Assembly: GCA_028571685.1 (NCBI GenBank)
Contig: CM053158.1
Location: 56,636,001 to 56,700,000, forward strand
DNA length: 64,000 nucleotides
Direction of reading: 5' to 3'
DNA from: Heterohyrax brucei
Lineage: Eukaryota; Chordata; Mammalia; Hyracoidea; Procaviidae
Position numbers and translations under genes: made by a program. The notes below the pieces were generated by a model. It was not told the origin of the DNA. It ran no database searches and saw nothing but the letters and a program-made list of their open reading frames with translations. This document shows, one piece after another, positions 34,766 through 45,378 of the stretch. Every line of letters begins with the position of its first letter. The stretch's first letter is position 1.

Positions 34766-35474
34766 TCTGTAATCAGTAAAATACTTCTGTTTTCTGATTC
34801 TAATAGAGTAGAAGACCAGTATTTTAGTGGGCAGAAATACAGTTTATTTTGCAATAACTTGGTCTATAGGGTTCCAAGCTTAGGCACACAGAATTTTCTC
34901 AAGGCCACCAGCAACATACCCGTGATGAGGCAACCGTGCAAATTCACTGTGCAGTGCATGGCTGAATGGCTGCACTGCAGACACTGTTTATGTGGAACAA
35001 TGCCCTCATGAGGCACCCTATGTGGTAACTTCTGTGGATCAGCCTCCTCTCCGGGGAAGGTTCTGGAATTAGAGAGGAATTACAAACACAGAGGAGAAAG
35101 AATATATGTCAATGTGAAGTACTACGAGTGTATATTACCACGAATCTGGGATGGCAGCGTAAGTCACAGAAGGGAAGCGTCCAGTGAACCACACAGGCCT
35201 TCCCCAAGTAGCAGCAGCAAGACACTGGCGTGCTCTTCACAGCCTGATACTTCATGCACGCCAGATAAACTCAAGAAATCCTTCTTAATCCTTTTCCCCT
35301 TTTAGGCTCCTTCTGGGATTTTCCTCCCATTTAACGAATGTTTATCGAGTATCTCATATGTTATGCAGCTTTCCCCAAAGAGTACTATCAAACCAAAAGT
35401 GAAACGCCACTGGTGATTTCCATGAATGTCTGAACAACTACAGCTGTTTTTCGGTTATAAAGGTTGGAAAATAG
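34766..35474. other. Unassigned DNA
   Basis: There are short open frames without domains. I see nothing that supports a gene. Confidence 0.4.
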
Positions 35475-35548
35475 AGAACCAGGTGAAAATAAGAAATGTG
35501 TATTAAGCATCACGTTTAATTAAACACTTTGTATAATTACTCTCTAAC
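35475..35548 (+). repeat. 74-bp direct repeat, copy 1
   Basis: Starts 'agaaccaggtgaaaataag' and ends 'ataattactctctaac'. By my alignment it is identical to copy 2 at 36770-36843 at 66 of 74 positions. The core is the perfect palindrome 'gtttaattaaac'. An AfroSINE begins six bases after it. Confidence 0.85.
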
Positions 35549-35553
35549 AGCAA

Positions 35554-35730
35554 GGAACCCTGGTGTTAACAGCATAAGCATTTGTCTGTTAACCAAAAGG
35601 TCACAGCTTTTCCACAGAAGAATGATGTGGCAATGTGCTTGCAGCCTTGGAAGCCCTCTGGGGCAGTTCTACTCTATAGAGTCATTATGAGTTGGAATAG
35701 ACTAGATGGCAATGGTTTGGTTTTGGTTTT
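35554..35730 (+). mobile_element. AfroSINE, long form
   Basis: 'ggaaccctggtgttaacagc' at the head, the long-form insert 'agaatgatgtggcaatgtgc', and the tail 'gagtcattatgagttggaat' followed by 'tggtttggttttggtttt'. Confidence 0.84.
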
Positions 35731-35830
35731 AAGCAATACTATTAAAAATCAGGGTAAAGGTCAACTGGTTTCATGGTTGTGCTTGTGAAAATGATAATAC
35801 AAGTCATCCCTGACTTAAACTGCACTTATG

Positions 35831-35833
<3 letters not shown>

Positions 35834-35894
<61 letters not shown>

Positions 35895-35899
35895 TGTAT
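35834..35899 (+). repeat. (TC)n(TG)n compound microsatellite
   Basis: An uninterrupted TC run switches to an uninterrupted TG run, then 'tatgtgtgtgta'. It sits between two AfroSINEs. Confidence 0.95.
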
Positions 35900-35907
35900 C
35901 TAATAGT

Positions 35908-36070
35908 AGGAGGCCTGATGTTGCAAAGGTTAAGAGTTTCAGCTGCCAAACAGAGGGTCAGTAGTTAAAATATACCAGTCCATTCTTTGAAGCTCTACAG
36001 GGAAGTTCTACTCCATCTTACGGGGTTGCTATGAGTGAAAATAATCTTGATAGTAGCAGGTTTAGTTTTA
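35908..36070 (+). mobile_element. AfroSINE, short form, diverged
   Basis: 'ggcctgatgttgcaaaggtt' (head), 'gagggtcagtagttaaaata' (B-box region) and 'gggttgctatgagtgaaaat' (tail). Confidence 0.75.
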
Positions 36071-36180
36071 TTTGGTAGTAGTGGTATGATCTATGAACAG
36101 TGTTGCAGTGCATTATTTTCTGATGTTAACAGTCTCATGCCAATCCTTAAAGACTAAAAAGGTCACACATATAAAGATAA

Positions 36181-36705
36181 TGCTATAGATTGAATTATAT
36201 TCCCCAAAACTCTGTGTATCCATTTGGCCTGTATTGTGTGGTTGTCGTCTATTTTGTGACGGCAATTTTGTATATGGTGGAAATCCTAATCTCTGCCTGT
36301 GGTTAATGGGCAAGACTAGATTACCTGAAAGAACATTCGGGCTAGGACTCTGATACCTTTGCTAAGGTTACATTCCTGATCCAATATAAAAGGCATTTCC
36401 CTGGGGCACGGCCTTTGCCACCTTTTCTCTCTGAAGAGATAAAAGGAAAGGGAGGTGAGCAGAGAGTTTGGGACATCATACCACCAATAAAACAGTGTCC
36501 AGAGCAGAATGCATCCTTTGGATCTGAGATTCTTTCACCAGCTTGTTCTCAGACCGATGGAAGACTGATCGCAAGGACCTTCCTCCACAGCAAACAGAGA
36601 AAGGCTTCCACTGGAGTCGGCACCCAGAATTCAGACTTCTAGCCTACTGGACTGTGAGAATAAATTTCTCTTTGTTAAAGTCAGCAGCACTACATACCTA
36701 AGACA
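36181..36705 (+). mobile_element. MaLR solo LTR
   Basis: TG...CA ends ('tgctatagattgaattatat' to '...acctaagaca'), 525 bp. The flanks 'gataa' (36176-36180) and 'gatac' (36706-36710) agree at four of five bases, a likely 5-base target duplication. Confidence 0.78.
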
Positions 36706-36769
36706 GATACTGATAATAAAAAACAATAATAACAAAAACTTTAATAAAAACGAGTATTCAATTTACATC

Positions 36770-36843
36770 AGAACGAGGTAAAAATAAGAAATGTGTATTA
36801 AACGCGATGTTTAATTAAACACTTTGTATAATCACTCTCTAAC
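36770..36843 (+). repeat. 74-bp direct repeat, copy 2
   Basis: Second copy of the repeat at 35475-35548. It differs mainly in a six-base block, 'acgcgat' here against 'gcatcac'. It ends four or five bases before the 5' end of an L1 at 36848. Confidence 0.85.
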
Positions 36844-36855
36844 TAATACCCGGGT

Positions 36856-36867
36856 CAAGATGGCAGA
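36856..36867 (+). promoter_or_regulatory. Decayed YY1 site at L1 5' end
   Basis: 'caagatggcaga' stands where the full-length L1 at 43473 has 'caagatggcgga'. The single G-to-A change in the GGCGG core is a CpG-type loss. YY1 sites at this place direct L1 transcription start in other mammals. Confidence 0.6.
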
Positions 36868-38789
36868 CGAGACACATGTCTTCCCAATTCCCTCTGAGAA
36901 CTAAGGCCAAGAATGATAACTGAATGGAGCAGCGTGAACGTCCGCGGAGCCCGAGGATCTGGCACAGAGTTCTCAGATTGGACTGCCAAGCCAGCAGACC
37001 AGTAAATTGGAAACTACCCTCTCTAACACGACAGAGACACACGCTGAGTCCTGGTTCTGCTGACTCATCGTTTGGGAGGACTGAAGGTGCTGACGCCTTC
37101 TCTGTTATCCAGGAGGCAGGGACGGTTGCCTGAGCCAGCAAATACTCTGAACTGCAGTGCTTCGATAAACAGCACATAAAGCAGCGAGAGCAGGCTTGGG
37201 ATAGCCACGTTTTGAGAACCCGGTTACTGACTGAGGGCACCACTCCTCCTCCACCCTCTTGTTCCTGAACTGCACCATAGATTCTGATGTTTCATGGCAG
37301 GAAGGACAGCTCAGGTGGGACACCATCGTGGTCAGCTGTGAGACAGAGTCACCAAACTGGCGGTCTTAGCTGGGGTTAAGTCTCAGGCTTAGAAGCAGTG
37401 CCTATCTGGAAAGTGCTTCTCTAGCAGAAAAGCTGTGTTAGGATGGTGGTACCTAGAGTTGTAGTTGGGGCCTGGCAGAGGATGGCAGCAAGGCTGTAAC
37501 CCCTTCCTACTTTAAACTAGATTATAATGCCTGGGGATGACCTGTGAGGTGCTTTTTTGGCAGCTGGAAGGTGAAGCCTGCCACACCTGAGGGCCTGACT
37601 GACTTTGGCAGCTGTTGGACAGCTTCTTGCTTAGCAGTAAAGTACCTCTTTAAAATAAGGCCATCTGGAGAACTGACTGCTGAGTGACCTGGCAGCATCT
37701 CCTCCACCCTTCGTTGATCCACAACATAGCATCCGCTGACAGCTCCCTAGAGACTCTGTAAGTAGGGCACCATCTTTTCCAGCCATGAGGCAGAGCCTTC
37801 CACCCAAGTGAGTCCACTTAGGTGGTACTGCATGGCTTAGGAGTCACATTCCAAGTCTGTGCTGCCAGGTCAGTGGAATACCAGGAGGCATTCCTTTGTC
37901 TCTCTCTTCTTCTTCTTCATTTTCTCTGTTCTCATCTTGCTATACTTATTTTCTTTTCCTGTCTCCTGAATACATAGTGTTGTGTGACATCTATCCTCCT
38001 AACCAGTCTATAGTGTGAAGCCTGGAAGCCACTTTCCCAATCTTTACAGCTGCACCGGTGAGACTTCTGGAGGCTTTCCTTTCTTTCTTACTTTCTCTCT
38101 TTCTTCCTCTCTTTCTCTCTTTCTTTCTTTTTCTTTTCTTCTTTTCTTTTCTTTCTTTCTCTCTCTTTCTTTCTTTTTCAAATTTTTATCTGATTTTTTT
38201 CTTTTCTCCATTTCTTGGTTTCTCATCTCTCCACTCCAGTGGCAAACTCTCTTGATTCTGTTTGTTTGTTTGCTTGTTGGTGGTTTGAGGCTCCTGTTTC
38301 TCTCTCCTGTCTCTTTTCTTTGCTACACCCATTTTAGCACCACATATCACAACCTCCACCCTGCTTCCCACCTATCTACACTGTGCATTGAACATCACAT
38401 GCCCAAGCAAGACAGACATGACCTACTAGCACCTGCAAAGTACTGATTCCTGGTATGTCTGTTGGCTCCTCCCTTTCAGCTGGACCTGCCCTGATGTACC
38501 ATAGTTGAGCAACCGGCCCTGCATATTGGACAAGGGGATGAAAAATATGATCACATATGAGCAAATAACAAAGAACACATAAAATGCCTGCTCAGACATG
38601 ACCAAATAACACAAAAAAACAGGATGAAACAAACAGATCTACAGTCAATAAAGAAAGAAAACAACTACTGAATGTCTTAAGGACAGTGCTAAATATCAAA
38701 ATATATAAAAAAAAAATGGACAAAATGGTTTCAGTTGGCATCCAAAACTTTTTTTTTATTTTTTAAAATGACTTTTCAGTACAAGAAAA

Positions 38790-39640
38790 TGTACTAGAAT
38801 TACCTGACAAGGAATTCAAATTTCTAATATGCAGACCTATCCAAGAGTTGAAGCAAAAAGTAGACAAGAATAAGAAAGGAAAAAAAAATCATGGAAAATA
38901 CAGACAGAAAATATAGAAGAATTCAGGAAAATGATACATGAACAAAAATGCCAAAATAAATTCACAACTGGAAATCATACAAAAACAACAATTAGAAATC
39001 CAAGACGAGATGTCGGAAATGAACACTGTCACAGAAGGATTGAAGAGTAAGTCTGAAATAATGAAAGACAGGATGAACTAAATTGAAGGCCAACAACTGG
39101 ATACAACTCTAAGGAAAACTAAGAAAAGGAGAACAGAGGAAAATGAAGAATCTCCAAGAATTATGTGGCATATAATCAAAAGCAAAATTTGTGCTTTAGA
39201 ACAGGGAAAGGAAATGGAAAACATAAAAGGATCGTTGAAGAACTGCTGACAGTAAACTGCCCTAATATCATGAACGGTGAAAAAATAACCATCTAAGAAG
39301 TTTAACAAATCCTATATAGGATAGATCCCAAAAGAAAATCACTAGGACGTATCATGGTCATAATCACTAAAACTAAAGACAAAGAAAAAATCCTATAAGC
39401 AGAAAAACAAAATCACATACAGAGGAGAAGCAATAAGATGAAGCTCAGATTATCTGGCAGAAATTAAGCAGAAAGAAGGCAATGGGATAATATACATGAA
39501 ACTTTGAAAGAAAAAAAATTGTCAATTGAGAATAATATACCCTGCAACACTGTTGTTCAAATAAGACTGTGAAATTAGGATATTTCTAGATAAACAGAAA
39601 TTAAAGGACTATGTAAAAAGCAAAACAAACTGAATTATAG
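38790..39640 (+). pseudogene. L1 ORF1 pseudogene (copy 1)
   Basis: In-frame pieces include 'LPDKEFK' (near 38800), the coiled-coil tail 'ENEESPRIMW' (near 39140) and the C-terminal domain pattern 'IIYPATLLF' and 'IFLDKQKLKDYVKSK' (near 39530-39625). ORF1 normally makes the trimeric RNA-binding protein of the L1 particle. Here stops and frameshifts are frequent and no long frame remains. Confidence 0.65.
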
Positions 39641-39809
39641 AAGGAGGCCTTTGGTTTGTGAACAATTTAAAACCACAGCCTGAACCTAGGGCACAAATTC
39701 TACCAGCTACATAGCAAACTGTGAAATGAACTGTCAAGAGTTATCTAAAGCCAAAAGAATTACAGCAGGGAGCCAGAGAGGTTAAGCCATAAATGACAAC
39801 ATCAGAACA

Positions 39810-40015
39810 GATCAAAGTTTGAATGTTAACATGGTCACTCTCTAGGTGTGTGACTTTCTAGAAAATAATTTCTCTTCCCAAAGCCTTGATCTGTTTTAAC
39901 AGCTACAAAAGTAGTATATATCTATATCCAATTAGATTGCTATTTGGAATTATCATAGTATATGCTTAACTCCTAACAGGGAACCTAGAATATAGACAAA
40001 TAACTGTTAGCATAA
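39810..40015 (+). repeat. MIR
   Basis: 'tctctaggtgtgtgactttc', 'cttgatctgttttaac' and 'acagggaacctagaatatag' follow the MIR order. It begins directly where the truncated L1 stops. Confidence 0.55.
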
Positions 40016-40027
40016 TAATAACATTAA

Positions 40028-40232
40028 TGTTGTTGTTAGGTGCCACCAAGTCTGTCCCTACTCATAGGTCCTTATTTACAACAAAAAGAAACACTGCCTA
40101 GTCCTGTGCCATGTCCACAATTGTTTTTATTCTTATGTCCATCATTGCAGCCACTGTGTCAGTCTATCTTGTTGAAGGTCGTTCTATTTTTCGCTCTCCC
40201 TCCACTCTACCAAGCAATAACATGGTTAGAAT
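40028..40232 (-). mobile_element. RTE LINE 3' fragment
   Basis: 'tgttgttaggtgccaccaag', 'aaacactgcctagtcctgtg' and 'gcagccactgtgtcagtcta' are the complemented RTE 3' terminus. It is truncated after about 200 bases. Confidence 0.8.
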
Positions 40233-40380
40233 TATAATTATTGTATTTTTGTACCCTAAGGCACTCTACCTCTACCATACACCCTCCAAATTCTTTTCCC
40301 CTTCTCTACTTCTGTACTGAATCCCAACAGACAGAGAAGCATTAAGAGTAGGTGACTTGAGGGTCCTTTAGGGTTATGGC

Positions 40381-40600
40381 AGGAAACCTGGTGGTACTGT
40401 GGTTAAAGCACTTGGCTTTTAACTGAAAAACTGGTGGTCTGAATCCACCAGCTGCTCCATGAGAGAAAGAGATATCAGGGAGCAGTGTTCTCCTGTAAAT
40501 GTTACAGCCTTGGAAACTCTATGGGGCAGTTCTACTCTGATCTATAGAGCAACTATGAGTCAGAATCAACCATGGCAGTGGTTTCTTTGTTTTCTTTTTT
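40381..40600 (+). mobile_element. AfroSINE, long form, complete
   Basis: This is the clearest long-form copy: head 'aggaaacctggtggtactgt', insert 'catgagagaaagagatatca' to 'cctgtaaatgttacagcctt', body 'tggggcagttctactctgat' and tail 'atgagtcagaatcaaccatg'. Confidence 0.88.
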
Positions 40601-40689
40601 GTTAGAGTAACAGCAACGTAAAGACAAGTTAGCATGCAATTTAATAATATCTTTTGGATTACTTTCATGAACTAACCTTTGTGGACTTA

Positions 40690-40830
40690 AGATCCTTCAT
40701 CTACAAGGTAGAGACAAACAGTACCTCCTCTGCAGGCTTATTTTTAGGATCATGTATAATGTAATGTAATTTATCTAGCACAGCTGCTGGCACATACAAG
40801 ATACTAAAAAATGGTGACTATGACTATAAA
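40690..40830 (+). repeat. MIR fragment
   Basis: 'agatccttcatctacaaggt', 'acagtacctcctctgcaggc' and 'agcacagctgctggcacata' match the MIR second half. Confidence 0.6.
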
Positions 40831-41464
40831 TATTATTAGTAGTATTTCTATGAATAATACGTGCTTATTTGTTCCCTGGGTGAAACCATGATGAAAGTTT
40901 AATTCCAAAGAGACATTCTGCTGGGATCTGATGAAGGTATATGTCTTTCTTTTCCAAATCCCCAACTCCCTTTCAGTCCATTTCATCCTGTCCACATTGA
41001 TAGTTTTAGGTCATCAAGGCAGGTCTGGTAAAGTAAACAACTTCAAAGAGAGCCTGTAAAAGCTTTAGATAGTGTGTTCTATAAGCAGTTGTAAGTACAT
41101 AAGAATTCACACATAAAGAAAGCTGTTCAACTCACAGTGTATCAGACTTTTGATTCTTAATAGTTCCTCCTTAATCCCCATGGCTTTGGTTTTAAGTAGG
41201 GCTGGGTCATGTGGGATTTTAACAAAGGCTTCTGTGAACATCCAAAGGAACTATAACTCTCTGTGTTATTATGCAGCCTCTTTTATAACTTTATTATGTA
41301 GAGGGGGTTACTTAAACTGGATTTTCTTTTTTTCAAATTAGTACAGAACATACTGTATTGTTTGTGTCTCAGCAAGGTTTCAAACACTCTTCCTGCACTG
41401 TGGTTCATTAAGCTCAATTAGAATGCTGTGAACAGAAGACAAACCAAGAAATTAAAACAGAAAC
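40831..41464. other. Unassigned DNA
   Basis: No gene or repeat is recognised. Confidence 0.4.
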
Positions 41465-41712
41465 TAGGAATATAAAATGGTAAAGGCATTCTGGAAAACA
41501 GTTTGGCAGTTCCTTATCAAACTAAACATGCAATTAACTGAACTTATCCTAAACAGATAATTTATCCCAAAGAGATGAAAACTTATATTCACGTCAAAAC
41601 TGGTACCTGAATATTTATAGCACCTTTATTTGTAGTAGCCAAAGGAGGAACCACCCCAGATGTTTTTAAACAGACAACTAGTTAAACATGATGTGGTACA
41701 TCCATATCAATA

Positions 41713-42888
41713 CCTTCTTAGTTTGTAGGTGCCACTGAGTCAGTTTCAGCTCGTAGCGACCTCATGTATAACAGAATGAAACACTTCCAGTCCTGCACCA
41801 TCTTCGGAACTGTTGCTATGTTGCCATCTCATTGACAGCCTTAGTATTTTTCACAGATCACTTGCTTTGCTAAGCATGATGTTCTTCTCTGGGTACAGGT
41901 CTCTCTTGATAACATGTTCACAGTATACAAGACAAAGTCTTGCCATCTTTACTTCTAAGCAGCATTCCAGCTGTATTTCTTTCAAAAGAACTTTTTTCAT
42001 TCATTTGGCAGTCCATGGTGTGTTGAATACTCTTCCTCAACAACGAAATTCAAATTCTTTCATCTTCCTTCTTGATTGTCCAGCTTTCACATGCAGAAGA
42101 GGCCACTGAAAATACCAGGCTTGCAAGAGCACTTAGTCCTCAAGGTAACATTGCTTTATAATGCTTTAACAAAGTCTTCTGCAAGGAATTTACCCAATGC
42201 AATTCCCATTTGATTCCTTTCCTGCTGCTTCCATGAGTTTTGATTGTGGATCCAAGTAAAATGAGATTTTTGACAATTTCAGCCTTTTCTCCATTTATCA
42301 TGATGTTGATTTGGGTCCAGTTGTGAGAATTTTTGTTTTCTTTGTGTTGAGGCATAATTCATATTGAAGGCTGTAGCTTTTGATCTTCATCAGTAAGTGC
42401 TCCGAGGCTTCTTCACTTTTGGGAAGCAAGGTTGTGTCCTTCACATTTAGGAGATTGCTACCAAGTCTCCCTACAAACCTGATGCCACATTTGTCTTCAT
42501 ACAGACCAGCTTCTTGGGTTATTTGCTCAGTGTACAGATTGAGTAAATATGGTGAAATAATACAACCCTGATGAACTTCTTTCTTGACTTTAAACTACGT
42601 AGTATCCCCTTACTGTCCTTAAACAAGTGCCTCTTGGTCTATGTACAGGCTCTACATAAGTACAACTAAGTGTTCTAGAATTTCCATTCTTCACAATATT
42701 ATCCATAATTTGTTATGAACCACTCAGTCGAGTCTTTCTGATATTTTTTGCTTCAGTCAATATTCATCTGACATCAGCAATGATGTCCTTCATTACATCT
42801 CCTCTTCTGTCTGGCCTAATTTTCAGTCAATGTACTGCTGCAATCCTTTTAAAAACATACACAGCAAAATTCCACTTGTGTTCTATGA
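41713..42888 (-). mobile_element. RTE LINE, 5' truncated, inside L1M
   Basis: It runs from the complemented 3' terminus ('tagtttgtaggtgccactga') to about 1.18 kb. The minus strand at 42140-42355 encodes 'INIMINGEKAEIVKNLILLG', the C-terminal reverse-transcriptase region also seen in the other RTE copies. The L1M sequence is continuous across it: 'gtggtacatccatatcaata' on the left and 'tccatggagtactacttatc' on the right. Confidence 0.85.
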
Positions 42889-43206
42889 TTTCCATGGAGT
42901 ACTACTTATCGATAAAAGAAAAAAACTGTTAGAATAAGCAATTACTTAGATGAATCTCCAGGAAATTATGTTGAATGAGAAAAGCTAATCCCCGAAGGGT
43001 TCATATTGCTAATTACATTTATGTAACATATTTGCAAAGACAAAATTTTAGAAATTGAGAGCAGATCAGTGGTTGCCAAGGGTTAGGTGTTTACAGGGGT
43101 GGGGAAGATATTGTGAGAAGGAAGGTAGCAAAGGGAGGTGGGTGTGGTTATAAAAGGCTTTTTTTATAAAAGACTTTTTGACTGCAGTGGTGGATTTAAG
43201 AATCTG

Positions 43207-43453
43207 CACATACATCTATATGGATCTATACATCTATAGGATGTCATCCTGCTGACCTCTGGTTGGAGGAAGGGGAGTGGTTGGAGAGGAGGGGAAAGGA
43301 GACTGTTGGGAGGATGAGACATGTATGGGGCAGAGAGGAATAGTGTGCTGTCACCGGACAGGGAGAGCAGTGGAAGCTGCATATAGGTGGGCGTGTAAAT
43401 TTATATGGGAATGTACATTTTCACTCAATCATATCAAATAAAAAAAATTTTTT
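43207..43453 (+). mobile_element. L1 3' end, severely truncated
   Basis: 'atctataggatgtcatcctg' to 'tatcaaataaaaaaaatttt' is nearly the same as 50360-50593, the 3' end of the full-length L1. About 250 bases long with its own A/T-rich tail. It directly precedes the 5' end of the full-length L1. Confidence 0.85.
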
Positions 43454-43472
43454 AAAATCTGGGGGGTGGAGT

Positions 43473-43484
43473 CAAGATGGCGGA
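43473..43484 (+). promoter_or_regulatory. YY1 site at L1 5' end
   Basis: 'caagatggcgga' matches the YY1 core AAGATGGCGG and lies 12 bases into the element, the position where YY1 sets the start of sense transcription in human L1. This is the only intact such site I see in the window. Confidence 0.7.
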
Positions 43485-44363
43485 CTAAGCCCACGTCTCC
43501 TTATATCCCTCTGGAAACCAAGACCTGAACTGACAATCAAACAGAGCCTTCTGATCACCTAATCAGCCTCGGGACACGGCACAGAGCTGTTAATTGGGAC
43601 TTCGTACCACTCAGCGAAAAACCTCCTCTCTCTCGCTGACTCCCGCTCCTGGCTAGCCCTGGCTCTCACGGACGGAAGGTAAACGCACCAGTTTGATTTT
43701 TTTTTCCTCTGTCTCGGCTAGGGGTTGGAGCTGGGTCTTGCCTGGCGGCTGGACTCAGACACGCTGCTGCAGGGATAGGCAGGCGAAATTCCCATATTCT
43801 GAGAGCCAGGCTCGGGACTCTGTTAATCTACCCACTTTGAGCCTTTCGTTTTGTAGCTGCCTCAGCGGGGTTTGTGTGGAGCTTCGCGTTCAGTGTGCTG
43901 GATGCCATGTTGGTACCGAGATTTTAGAGGGACCTCGTTCTTAGCCTGGGAGACAGTGCCTGCAAACGGGATGGCACTTCTCGGACAGAAAAGTAGTGAT
44001 TTTGCACAGTGCTGCCTACGTTGGAGGCCCTGCAACAGAAGCAGAGGAAAATCACTCCCTCTCGGCACCTTTAGCCCCTCTGTCTGCTGCCTGTATGGAG
44101 GACACCACCTTGGATACAGTGGCCGCAGCTTGACCTAATTCTTAGCTTGGGAGCCAGAGCCTGCCCACAGTAGAGTGCTTTAATATCACAAAACCAGTAC
44201 TCAGCGCAGTGTTGGCTAAGGCTAGGCCCTGTCAGCAGAGGCCAACAGGACAGTAGCATTGCTGTATTCTGAACTAGTTTGTTATCATCTGTGGTTGGAT
44301 ATAGTGGCGCTTACTTTGTCAGATGAGAAGAGGGACCTCTACACCTGAAAACCTAACTGACTT

Positions 44364-45378
44364 GTGAACTGGTCAGATACCTTTTGCTTTACATTTGAAG
44401 ACAGCCTAGAGAAACACTTGCAATCCATCCTCACAGTACCTCTTCCAGCCTCTATATACTCACACGGGAACAAAAAAGCAACAGACAATTGTGGCATACA
44501 AGCAATCACTCATGGCTTCAGAAGGCTCCCAAGGCAACCAAGGAGTTTTCCAGATGAAGAAACTTTTATGAAAGCATCAGGAAGTGAATACAAATTGATT
44601 ATATACAGAGCCCTTCTAGACGTTATATAAAATGCAGCAGAACAAAATGAAAAATTAAGCAAGTTGTTCAATCTGATGGAACACCAGTACTCTGAAATCC
44701 AACAGATCAAGAAGAAAATCAAAGACATAGAAACTTCCATGCAAAGCCAAGAAAACAGAATGGAACAAATGGAAAAAAGAATTTCTGACTTGGAAGACAG
44801 ACCTACTGATGCCAGCGTCTATGAGCAGAAAACAGAGAAAAGAAACAAGAAAAATGAAGAAACATTAAGGAGCATGTGGGACTCTATTAAGAGGAACAAC
44901 CTTCGATTAATTGGAGTCCCTGAACAGGGTGAGACATCTAAGAACACAGAGAGTATTGTTGCTGAGCTGCTGCATCTTAGATGCATATAGTATGCCACCC
45001 AATATAGATCTCAAAAGAAACACTCCAAGACATATTATAATCAAGCTTAACAAAATGAAACATAAGCAGCAACTCTTAAAGGCAGCAAGACTCAAGGCAA
45101 AGCTAACATTCAGAGGGAAACCCTGTAGGCTCTCGTCAGATTTCTCAGCAGAAACCATGCTGGCACGGAGACAGTGGCACAACACATTCAAAGTCTTGAA
45201 GGAGAAGAACTTCCAACCAAGAATTATATATCCTGCAAAACTATCTTTCAAATACGAAAATAAAATTAAGACATTCCCAGATAAACAGAAACTCAGAGAC
45301 TTTGTAAAAACCAAACCCAAACTACAAGAAATACTGAAAGAAGTTCTTGGCTTTGGATTCGAAGAACAAAACCACTAA
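44364..45378 (+). pseudogene. L1 ORF1 pseudogene
   Basis: ORF1 encodes the RNA-binding chaperone of the L1 particle. A first frame runs to 44990 with a TAA at 44628-44630. It contains the coiled coil ('IQQIKKKIKDIE', then 'ENRMEQMEKRISDLED') and 'NNLRLIGVPEQGE', the start of the RRM. A second frame at 44911-45378 carries the C-terminal domain from 'NTPRHIIIKLNKM' through 'FQPRIIYPAKLSFKY' to 'LKEVLGF'. Between them about 20-30 residues of the RRM are missing and the frame changes. The true start codon cannot be fixed; an ATG at 44511 opens a plausible N-terminus in another frame. Confidence 0.85.

Larger units (their letters stand above)
36848..39805 (+). mobile_element. Older L1, 5' half only (copy 1)
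   Basis: It begins 'cccgggtcaagatggcagac', the L1 5' end pattern. A 5' UTR of about 1.9 kb follows, with a pyrimidine tract at 38078-38180, then ORF1-like sequence from about 38790 to 39640 and a short inter-ORF part. It then stops without a poly-A and without ORF2. Region 37920-39790 is homologous, block by block, to 55080-56980. It is unusual because L1 insertions normally lose the 5' end, not the 3' end. Confidence 0.72.

Noticed and set aside
36839..37243. 134-codon minus-strand frame at an L1 5' end, considered as an antisense ORF like primate ORF0
   Set aside because: No match to any antisense peptide that I know, no start context, and the element is old; the full-length L1 has no corresponding frame in its 5' UTR.
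38015..38446. 143-codon open frame rich in Ser/Phe/Leu
   Set aside because: It is a translation of the pyrimidine tract in an L1 5' UTR. The equivalent region at 55117-55647 gives a similar meaningless frame.
43207..43453. Reading the 250-base L1 tail as an L1 5' inversion or twin-priming product
   Set aside because: It is in the same orientation as the full-length L1 and is a 3' end with its own A/T tail, so it is not an inverted piece.
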